Source of the DNA: Deltaproteobacteria bacterium
GTDB taxonomy: Bacteria; Myxococcota_A; Polyangia; Polyangiales; JADJMO01
Assembly (NCBI GenBank): GCA_016182965.1
Contig: JACPFM010000014.1
Location: forward strand, 44,914 to 108,913
Direction: 5' to 3'
DNA: 64,000 nucleotides
The notes beneath the pieces are model-generated. The model ran no database searches. It was not told the DNA's origin and worked only from the letters and a program-made list of their open reading frames with translations. The position numbers and the translations under genes were made by a program. Of this stretch, positions 58,274 through 64,000 are shown piece by piece (the stretch's first letter is position 1; each line of letters starts with the position of its first letter).

Positions 58274-58419
58274 GAGTCATCAGTCATCAGTCGTCAGTCG
58301 TCAGTCCAAGAGACGTCTGGTGAGTCTCCGTCGCGTCAGCGCTCCCGAGGAGCGGCGGAACGAACCGCACTCGCGCGGCCCGTCTCGGCTGACGACTGAC
58401 GACTGAAGACTGACGACTC
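58274..58419. repeat. Family A inverted-repeat cassette after the subtilase gene
   Basis: Begins at the base after the stop codon. Left arm 58274-58306 (GTCATCA and GTCGTCA units), right arm 58388-58419 (TGACGAC with one TGAAGAC). The core shares AGACGTCT, GTCTCCGTC and CGTCTCGGC words with the cores at 30085 and 32435. Confidence 0.82.
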
Positions 58420-58427
58420 CAAACGAA

Positions 58428-58460
58428 ACGCCCGAAGCGCGCGAGGCGCTCCGGGCGTTC
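58428..58460 (-). terminator. Rho-independent terminator of the OmpA-like gene
   Basis: Stem AACGCCCG-AGCGC / GCGCT-CGGGCGTT with a short GC loop. On the minus strand it is followed by TTCGTTT and lies about 20 bp after the stop codon. Confidence 0.7.
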
Positions 58461-58479
58461 GATCACGACGGCGATTCGA

Positions 58480-59193
58480 TCAGAGGACCGGATCGGGCTT
58501 CACGCCCTTCTTCGCCGCGGCGTCGCAGCCGAGCTTCGCGTCGGTCTTCTTGCCCTTGACCTTGAGGATCGCGAACTGCACGCGGCGGTTCTTCTCCTTC
58601 GCCTCGGGCGTGCCGGCCGCGTCTTCGGGGCAGTACTCGCCGTAGCCCTTGCCGCGGAGCTTCTTCGCGTCGACGCCGCGCTTCACGAGCGCCTCGACGA
58701 CGGCCTTGGCGCGCGCGTCGGTCAGCTTGAGGTTGGCCTTCTCCTCGCCGTCGTGGTCGGCGTGACCCGCGACCTCGATCAGGTCGATGTCGCCGCCCGA
58801 CTTCTTGATGACTTCGGCGATCTCGTCGAGGAGCTTGTCGGAGTCCTTCTCGATGGTGGCCTCGCCCTTGTCGAACATGATCTTCTCTTTGATCTTGATC
58901 TCGCTGCCGACGATCTCGACCTTGGAGACGGGCGCGATGGCCATCTTGGGCGCCTCGGGGCAGCCGTTCTTGGCGGCGTCGTCGTTCGCCTTGCCAGCCT
59001 TGTCCTTGCAGGCGTCCTTGTCGTCGGGGATGCCGTCGCCGTCGGTGTCGGCGGGCGGGGGCGGGGTCGCGGCGACGGGCGAGGCAGTGGGCGCCGCGGG
59101 CTCGCCGGTGCCGGCAGAGACGGAGGCCTTGCAGCCGAACGCCAGAACGAAGGCCGCGATGGAAACGGTGAGACCGTGACGAATGGAGTGCAT
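58480..59193 (-). CDS. OmpA-family peptidoglycan-binding lipoprotein
   Basis: 237 residues from the ATG at 59193. Signal peptide MHSIRHGLTVSIAAFVLAF, lipobox AFGC. A Thr/Pro/Ala linker leads to a thrombospondin-3-like Ca unit (ADTDGDGIPDDKDACKDKAG), then an OmpA C-terminal domain: KIMFDKGEATIEKDSDKLLD, IEVAGHADHDGEEKANLKLT, DARAKAVVEALVKRGVDAKK, RGKGYGEYCPE and KEKNRRVQFAI. The peptidoglycan-binding D and R residues are present. I infer an outer-membrane lipoprotein tethered to the wall. Confidence 0.88.
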   Translation of the reverse strand: MHSIRHGLTVSIAAFVLAFGCKASVSAGTGEPAAPTASPVAATPPPPADTDGDGIPDDKDACKDKAGKANDDAAKNGCPEAPKMAIAPVSKVEIVGSEIKIKEKIMFDKGEATIEKDSDKLLDEIAEVIKKSGGDIDLIEVAGHADHDGEEKANLKLTDARAKAVVEALVKRGVDAKKLRGKGYGEYCPEDAAGTPEAKEKNRRVQFAILKVKGKKTDAKLGCDAAAKKGVKPDPVL

Positions 59194-59414
59194 GGCTTCT
59201 TCCTTTTTCTCTCGTTGCGGAGAGGGCGGCGCTCGGCGCCGCGGTCGCGGTCGCGAACATACACCCGTTGGTCCCTCAAGGGGAGGAGGCAAACCGCTCG
59301 CTGACCGAACGCAGCGACGGACGAAGAACGCCGCTCCGCATTCAACGATTACAGTGAGGACTACGGGCCGCAGCCGGCAGCCTTTGCGCGGCCGGAGCAC
59401 CGCCGGGTGCACGA

Positions 59415-60077
59415 TCAGGGAATCGACACCCGCCCGTGCCGCAGCAATCCCTCGGCGAGGAGCGCCTTTCGCGCGCGCCGTGCGCTCTCGGCGAGCAGTA
59501 CGCTGCGCAGGCGGTCGTAGGCGCGATCGAGATCGTCGTTCACCACGAGGTAGTCGAAGAGCGCGTAGTTCTCGATCTCTTTCTGGGCCTTCGACAGGCG
59601 CTTCTGCACCGTCGGCTCGTCGTCGGTGGCGCGCCCGCGCAGGCGTCGCTCCAGTTCGTCCATCGAGGGCGGCAGGATGAACACCGCCACCGCCTCGGGG
59701 ACCTTCGCGCGGATCTGCCGCGCGCCCTGGTAATCGATGTCGAACAGGATGCCCGAGGCGTTGGCCTCCCGCGCGCGCTCGATCTCGGCGAACGACGTGC
59801 CGTAGTAGTTGCCGTGGACCTCGGCCCACTCGGCGAACGCGCCCTCGGAGACCAGGCGGCGGAAGGTGCCGACGTCGACGAAGTGGTACTCGCGACCGTC
59901 GGTCTCGTTCGAGCGCGGCGTGCGCGTCGTGTGCGAGACCGAGAAGGCGAGGGCGGGGAACTCCGCGCGCAGGCGGTTGCACAGCGTCGTCTTCCCGGCG
60001 CCCGACGGCGACGAGATGATCAGCAGCAGGAAGTCTTCCGCGCCGGCCCGCAGCTCGCCGAGGACGTCGTGAGACAT
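59415..60077 (-). CDS. gmk: Guanylate kinase
   Basis: 220 residues from the ATG at 60077. Phosphorylates GMP to GDP. P-loop IISSPSGAGKTTLCNRLR, SVSHTTRTPRSNETDGREYH for GMP binding, FAEWAEVHGNYYGTS, GILFDIDYQGARQI, FILPPSMDELERRLRGRATD, and NDDLDRAYDRLRSVL near the end. About 20 residues of leader precede the usual start. It follows yicC by 59 bp, the common yicC-gmk arrangement. Confidence 0.94.
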   Translation of the reverse strand: MSHDVLGELRAGAEDFLLLIISSPSGAGKTTLCNRLRAEFPALAFSVSHTTRTPRSNETDGREYHFVDVGTFRRLVSEGAFAEWAEVHGNYYGTSFAEIERAREANASGILFDIDYQGARQIRAKVPEAVAVFILPPSMDELERRLRGRATDDEPTVQKRLSKAQKEIENYALFDYLVVNDDLDRAYDRLRSVLLAESARRARKALLAEGLLRHGRVSIP

Positions 60078-60136
60078 GGGCCGCGGAGCATACGCGATGG
60101 GCGAGCCAGGCGCGACGTCGCTCTCGCGACGGCGCG

Positions 60137-61006
60137 TCACTCCACGTTCTGCACCTGCTCGCGCATTCTCTCGAGCTCGCTCTTCGTCTCGACGACCAGG
60201 TGCGCGACCTCGGCGTCCTGCGCTTTGCTTCCGATGGTGTTGACCTCGCGGACCATCTCCTGCAGCAGGAAATCGAGCCGGCGCCCGCACGCCTCCTTGC
60301 TGCCGAAGAGCGCCTCGAACTGAGTGCAGTGAGACGAGAGGCGGGTGAGCTCCTCGGACACGTCGCTGCGATCGGCCAAAAGGGCGATCTCCTGCTCCAG
60401 ACGACCGGGATCGAGCGGCACCTCGGCGCCGACCAGCCGCGCGATGCGGCCGCGCAGGCGCTTGTGGTAGCCCTCGACGAGCATCGGCGCGCGCGAGCCG
60501 ATCGCGTCGGCGGCGCGCCGGACGGCGCCGAGCCGCACGCGCAGATCCTCGCAGAGCGCGCGGCCCTCTTCGGCGCGCATGGTCTCGAGCGCGTGCGCCG
60601 CGCGCTCGAACGCCGCCGCGCACGCCGCGCGCATGGTGTCGCGGGCACGCTCGGTGGCCGGCGCGAAGAGATCGGGGACCGCGGCGAGCACCGACAGCGG
60701 CACCTCGCTGTTGGGGGCGAGCTCGTCGCGAAGCGCGCACAGCGCCTGATAGGCGGCGCGCGCGCGCTCGACGTCGAGGGCCACCGCTTGACCACCGGGA
60801 GACTCGACGCGGATCGCCACCTCGATGCGCCCTCGCGCCAGCCGCTCGCGGGCCAGCTGCTCGAGGAGCGCGGAGAGATCGGCGAGCTCGCGCGGCGCGC
60901 GGACACGCACGTCGAGGAAGCGGTGGTTGACGGCGCGGATCTCGACCACGAGGCGACCGACAGGCGTGCTCGCCTCGCCGACACCGAACCCGGTCATGCT
61001 CTTCAC
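60137..61006 (-). CDS. yicC: YicC family endoribonuclease
   Basis: 289 residues from a GTG giving the family start KSMTGFGVGEASTP. EIRAVNHRFLDVRVRAPREL, RGRIEVAIRV, and the C-terminal block ADRSDVSEELTRLSSH, DFLLQEMVREVNTIGSKAQD and VVETKSELERMREQVQNVE match along the whole length. Homologues are metal-dependent RNases that act on small RNAs. First or second gene of the DUF507-yicC-gmk cluster. Confidence 0.92.
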   Translation of the reverse strand: MKSMTGFGVGEASTPVGRLVVEIRAVNHRFLDVRVRAPRELADLSALLEQLARERLARGRIEVAIRVESPGGQAVALDVERARAAYQALCALRDELAPNSEVPLSVLAAVPDLFAPATERARDTMRAACAAAFERAAHALETMRAEEGRALCEDLRVRLGAVRRAADAIGSRAPMLVEGYHKRLRGRIARLVGAEVPLDPGRLEQEIALLADRSDVSEELTRLSSHCTQFEALFGSKEACGRRLDFLLQEMVREVNTIGSKAQDAEVAHLVVETKSELERMREQVQNVE

Positions 61007-61139
61007 GTGCGTGTCCCCCCGAATCGCCCGCGAGCGCCTCGGAGCCCGCGCGCGCGCACCGCACCCGATCCGGAGCTCGCAGTGAGCCCCCGGGCGCGCC
61101 GTCGCCGTACGCGTTTGGTCACCCCATCAGCGTACTCCG

Positions 61140-61652
61140 TTACTTCATGCCCTTGCTGCGTTTCACGACGTCGAGCGTCTTGGCGTACTCGATGTCCCAC
61201 GCGGGGGTGCCCTCTTCGAGGTGCTTGAGCCGGCCACGGACCTCGCGATCGAGCTCCTCGTCGACCTGCATGTGCTTCTTCAGGATGGGCGCCATCTTCC
61301 GGCGTAGATCGAGATCGCTGGCGAAGACCTCGTCGACGTTCTGCGAGTAGAGGAAGCTCTCGACGAGCTGATCGAGCAGGTAGTCGATCACGTCGTCGCC
61401 GATCTTGAGGCCCTTCTGCTCGGCGACCGATTTCTTCACGCGGCCGAACTCGGTCGGGGGGAGCTTCCTGCCGTCCATCAGCTCCTTGGTCTTGCTCGTG
61501 ACCTCCCGCTCGAGGCGCAGGTACTCGTTGAGCACCGCCTCGACGTCCTTCTCGACCTCCGCCGGCCGCTCGGCCTCCAGATCTTCGTCGGCGACGAGCT
61601 TGCGGACGACCTCCGCCGCGATCAGGGGTACCTTCGAGCTGAAGAGGCGCAT
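61140..61652 (-). CDS. DUF507 family protein (two-unit form)
   Basis: 170 residues from the ATG at 61652 (MRLFSSKVPLIAAEVVRKLV), the family start; an upstream frame to 61706 adds an unrelated leader. Two helical units of about 85 residues, each with a VRKLV/LLDQLVES-like start and a charged end (KDVEAVLNEYLRLEREV; MQVDEELDREVRGRLKHLEE), as in deltaproteobacterial DUF507 proteins. Function is unknown. It is upstream of yicC on the same strand. Confidence 0.8.
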   Translation of the reverse strand: MRLFSSKVPLIAAEVVRKLVADEDLEAERPAEVEKDVEAVLNEYLRLEREVTSKTKELMDGRKLPPTEFGRVKKSVAEQKGLKIGDDVIDYLLDQLVESFLYSQNVDEVFASDLDLRRKMAPILKKHMQVDEELDREVRGRLKHLEEGTPAWDIEYAKTLDVVKRSKGMK

Positions 61653-61833
61653 CGGTTCCTTGGATCCATAACCCAGAGCGCCGCCGCCGCGGAGTCGAAT
61701 CGACACGGCGGGATCTGCTCGACGGCAGGCCCGGGACGGGCGAACCTACCAGGGAGTGCCCGCCGACAACCGCCAAAGCGCAGCGCCCGCGAGCAGTCGC
61801 ACGTCACGCGTCCCCTCGGTCGCGACCACCGGC

Positions 61834-63609
61834 ATGCGCGAGGAGCTCCGGGCCGCGCTGCTCAAGACCTTCGTGCTTCGGCTGCGCGCCGCGCGCGGCG
61901 ACGAATCGGCGCGCGACGTGCTGGTCGGCGCCGGGCTCGATCCCGGGGTCGTCGACCTCGAGACCTCGTGGCTCTCCGTCGACGCGTCCCGCCGAGCGCT
62001 GATCGCCATCAGCGAAGAGCTCGGGCCGACCTGGACGCAAGAGGTCCCGGCCTTCGTCTCGCACCCGGAGGCGCTCGGCATCTGGGTGCGCCTGGTCCGC
62101 GAGGCGAAGGAGCCCATGGACGCGTACCGCTACCTGGCGGCGCACGGACAGGAGCTCACCCGCGTCGGCGAGTACGCCATCGAAGAGACGCCCGCCGGCA
62201 AGTCGAAGGGGCCCCGCTCGGTGCTCGTGACCTATCGACCGCGCCCCGACGAGCCGGCCGAGCACGACGACTACCTCTGCCAGATGCGCGTGGCCCAGCT
62301 CGCCGGGCTCACGACGCTCTGGGGCGTACCGCCCGCCAAGGTGACGAAGCAGAGCTGCCTCGCGAAGAGCGAAGACGCGTGTCGCTACCGCGTCGAGTGG
62401 GACGACCGGCCCAAGGCGCCGATTGGTTCCATCCCGCTCGGCGTGAGCGCGGCGGCCGGCACGGGCGCGGTGGTCGCCCCCTTCGGCAGCTGGATCGCGG
62501 CGCTGCTCTCGGCCGCGGTCGCCGGCGGCCTCGGCTTCGGCCTCGGCGAGATGCTCGGTCGGCAGCGGAACGCCGAGCGTGAGCGCGCGTTCGAGCGCAC
62601 CCGCATCGCCGCGCTCGAGCGCGGCCTCGAGCTGCGCGGCGACGCGCCGATCACCTCGCAGGGCGATCTCGTCGGCACGATCCTCGGGGGCAAATACCGC
62701 ATCGGAAAGCGCATCGGCTCCGGCGGCATCGGCGTGGTGCACGCGGCCGAGCACCTCGGCCTCGGCACGCAGGTCGCGGTCAAGGTCCTCCGCGGCGCCG
62801 CCGCCAAGGACGGCTCCGAGATCGCCCGTCTCCGCCGCGAGGCGCAGGTCGCCAGTGCGCTCGATCATCCGAACGTCGTCAAGGTGTTCGATCTCGATCA
62901 GCTGCCGGACGGCTCGATCTTCGTCGTCATGGAGCTGCTGCGCGGCCGCTCGCTCGCCGAGAAGCTCCATCGCGAGGGGCCGCTCGGACCGGGCTACGCG
63001 GTGCAGGTGTTCCGCCAGGTGTGCCTCGCGCTGCAAGCGGCGCACGATCTCGGCGTCGTGCACCGCGATCTGAAGCCTGGGAACGTGTTCCTGCTCGACG
63101 ACGGCGAGACGGCGAAGGTGCTCGACTTCGGCATGTCGAAGCTCGCGTCCAACGCCTTCGCCGGCAACGAGAAGCTGACGCAAGACGGCTATACGCTCGG
63201 CACCCCCGAATACATGGCGCCCGAGCAGTGCATCGGCGCCGCCGTCGAGCCGCGCACCGACATCTACGAGCTCGGGGTGCTGATCTACGAGGCGTTGACC
63301 GGCGATCTGCCGATCAAGAGCTCGAACCGTCGCGATCTCCTCGATCTGCACCAGCGGCAGATCCCGCCGCCGATGCGGCAGCGCCGGCCCGATCTACCCA
63401 TCCCGCGCGAGCTCGACGACGTCGTGGCGCTCTGCCTCCGCAAGCGCGTCCACGAGCGTCCCGACAGCGCGAAGATGCTCGAGCGGATGCTCGCGGCGGT
63501 GCCGCTCGAGGGCGTGCCCATGAACTATCCTCGCAATGTCGGCCGCACGCCGCAGCGCAAGGCGTCGGGCGAGGACCCTCGGCCGACCGAGCGCGCGCGC
63601 TCGCGTTAG
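61834..63609 (+). CDS. Membrane-associated sensor Ser/Thr protein kinase
   Basis: 591 residues from the ATG at 61834; a GTG at 61756 would add 26 residues. The N-terminal sensor, about 1-195, ends in CLAKSEDACRYRVEW, a pattern of V4R/HNOB-associated modules in myxobacterial signalling proteins. A hydrophobic hairpin follows (about 203-240, GAVVAPFGSWIAALLSAAVA and GGLGFGLGEMLG). The kinase domain, about 284-545, is complete: GSGGIGVVHAAE, VAVKVL, HRDLKPGNVFLL, DFGMSKL, GTPEYMAPEQC, DIYELGVLIYEALTG. So the sensor sits before the kinase, opposite to the protein at 23928. Confidence 0.87.
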   Translation: MREELRAALLKTFVLRLRAARGDESARDVLVGAGLDPGVVDLETSWLSVDASRRALIAISEELGPTWTQEVPAFVSHPEALGIWVRLVREAKEPMDAYRYLAAHGQELTRVGEYAIEETPAGKSKGPRSVLVTYRPRPDEPAEHDDYLCQMRVAQLAGLTTLWGVPPAKVTKQSCLAKSEDACRYRVEWDDRPKAPIGSIPLGVSAAAGTGAVVAPFGSWIAALLSAAVAGGLGFGLGEMLGRQRNAERERAFERTRIAALERGLELRGDAPITSQGDLVGTILGGKYRIGKRIGSGGIGVVHAAEHLGLGTQVAVKVLRGAAAKDGSEIARLRREAQVASALDHPNVVKVFDLDQLPDGSIFVVMELLRGRSLAEKLHREGPLGPGYAVQVFRQVCLALQAAHDLGVVHRDLKPGNVFLLDDGETAKVLDFGMSKLASNAFAGNEKLTQDGYTLGTPEYMAPEQCIGAAVEPRTDIYELGVLIYEALTGDLPIKSSNRRDLLDLHQRQIPPPMRQRRPDLPIPRELDDVVALCLRKRVHERPDSAKMLERMLAAVPLEGVPMNYPRNVGRTPQRKASGEDPRPTERARSR

Positions 63610-63667
63610 TCGCTTGCGCGCACGCCCCCGCTTCGCGGGCGCCGACGTGGTGGTCGTGCTTGCGGGC

Positions 63668-63757
63668 TGTGTCTAGAGTCCAGAGTCTAGAGTGGCGCCG
63701 GGCGTCTCCGTCTCTTCTCGCTCTCGTCTCGGGCTCTAGACTCTAGAATCTAGACTT
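63668..63757. repeat. Family C inverted-repeat cassette (in the gap 63610-64000)
   Basis: Left arm 63670-63692 (GTCTAGAGTCCAGAGTCTAG), right arm 63733-63757 (CTCTAGACTCTAGAATCTAG). The core of about 40 bp contains GTCTCCGTCTC and CTCGTCTCGGG, like the cores of other cassettes. Confidence 0.85.
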
Positions 63758-63804
63758 TGACACCAACTCGCGAGGTGCCCTCTCGCCGTGGAACACCTCT
63801 AGCG

Positions 63805-63995
63805 GGAACCTGACGCGGGCTCCTGAGACCGGAGTGCTTCGCTGGGACCTTTGCCCTCACCCCGACCCTCTCCCAGAGGTAGAGGGAGCGAGAAATGCCG
63901 GCAGTTCTCGGCCCTCTCCCTTCGGGAGAGGTTTGGGTGAGGGCAATTCCCGGGACCGCCGGAGGCGGTCCCGGCCCTCTCTCGAGACTGCATCT
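63805..63995. repeat. Dispersed ~190-bp structured element, copy 2 (inverted)
   Basis: Reverse complement of the element at 42194-42385 with only scattered substitutions. Both ends agree: GGAACCTGACGCGGGCTCCT on the left here, and CATCT on the right. No open frame is convincing in the last 390 bp of the window. Confidence 0.9.
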
Positions 63996-64000
63996 CGCGT

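Overview
This 64 kb window is high-GC chromosomal DNA with dense genes on both strands, GTG/TTG starts and many overlapping stop/start pairs. Several genes point to a myxobacterium (Myxococcota, probably the Polyangia/Sorangium side). They include a secreted subtilase ending in a MYXO-CTERM sorting tail, an MglA-type Ras-like GTPase, Hanks-type Ser/Thr kinases with membrane segments, an NtrC-type activator with its kinase, many Cys-rich lipoproteins with Pro/Ala/Thr-rich tails, and an orphan type III export protein. There is no plasmid, phage, transposase or CRISPR signature. I saw no rRNA or tRNA gene.

Layout. 1-8.1 kb: error-prone polymerase (runs off the left edge, minus), a beta-barrel-like protein, parC-parE, and a crotonase-family enzyme. 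8.4-16.8 kb: a Cys-rich lipoprotein, a large membrane-anchored protein, a CoxE-like VWA protein, a P460-like haem lipoprotein, hemD, and a histidine kinase with an altered N-box. 16.9-21.3 kb (plus): YprB-like exonuclease, YajQ, GlmM, and a PDZ-thioredoxin fusion. 21.4-25.6 kb (minus): a formylglycine-enzyme-like lipoprotein, a TPR membrane protein, and a Ser/Thr kinase. 25.9-30.1 kb (plus, tightly coupled): MglA-like GTPase, PocR-domain histidine kinase, a thiL remnant, a small membrane protein, and FliP/SctR. 30.2-32.2 kb (minus): ECF sigma factor and a partner membrane protein. 32.9-42.2 kb: glyQ, three small lipoproteins behind a 2-oxo acid dehydrogenase E1 alpha, carB, and two lipoproteins. 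42.4-48.2 kb (minus): acyl-CoA dehydrogenase, PgpH-like HD phosphodiesterase, rhodanese-ThiF protein, and a second TPR membrane protein. 48.4-53.6 kb (plus): NtrC-type regulator, sensor kinase, RlmE, MetK. 53.9-63.6 kb: cupin, MYXO-CTERM subtilase, OmpA-like lipoprotein, a DUF507-yicC-gmk cluster, and a sensor Ser/Thr kinase.

The most unusual content lies mostly between the genes. Three families of heptanucleotide repeats, all of the form GTCnnnn (A GTCGTCA, B GTCGAAG, C GTCTAGA), occur as paired arms with fixed polarity: GTC-type on the left and the reverse complement on the right. They form long, sometimes nested, inverted-repeat cassettes in about ten intergenic regions, and two tracts sit inside the error-prone polymerase frame, one as an exact 24-codon palindrome. 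A separate element of about 190 bp is present in two inverted copies 21 kb apart. A second notable point is an apparent internal deletion in thiL whose original stop codon still overlaps the next start.
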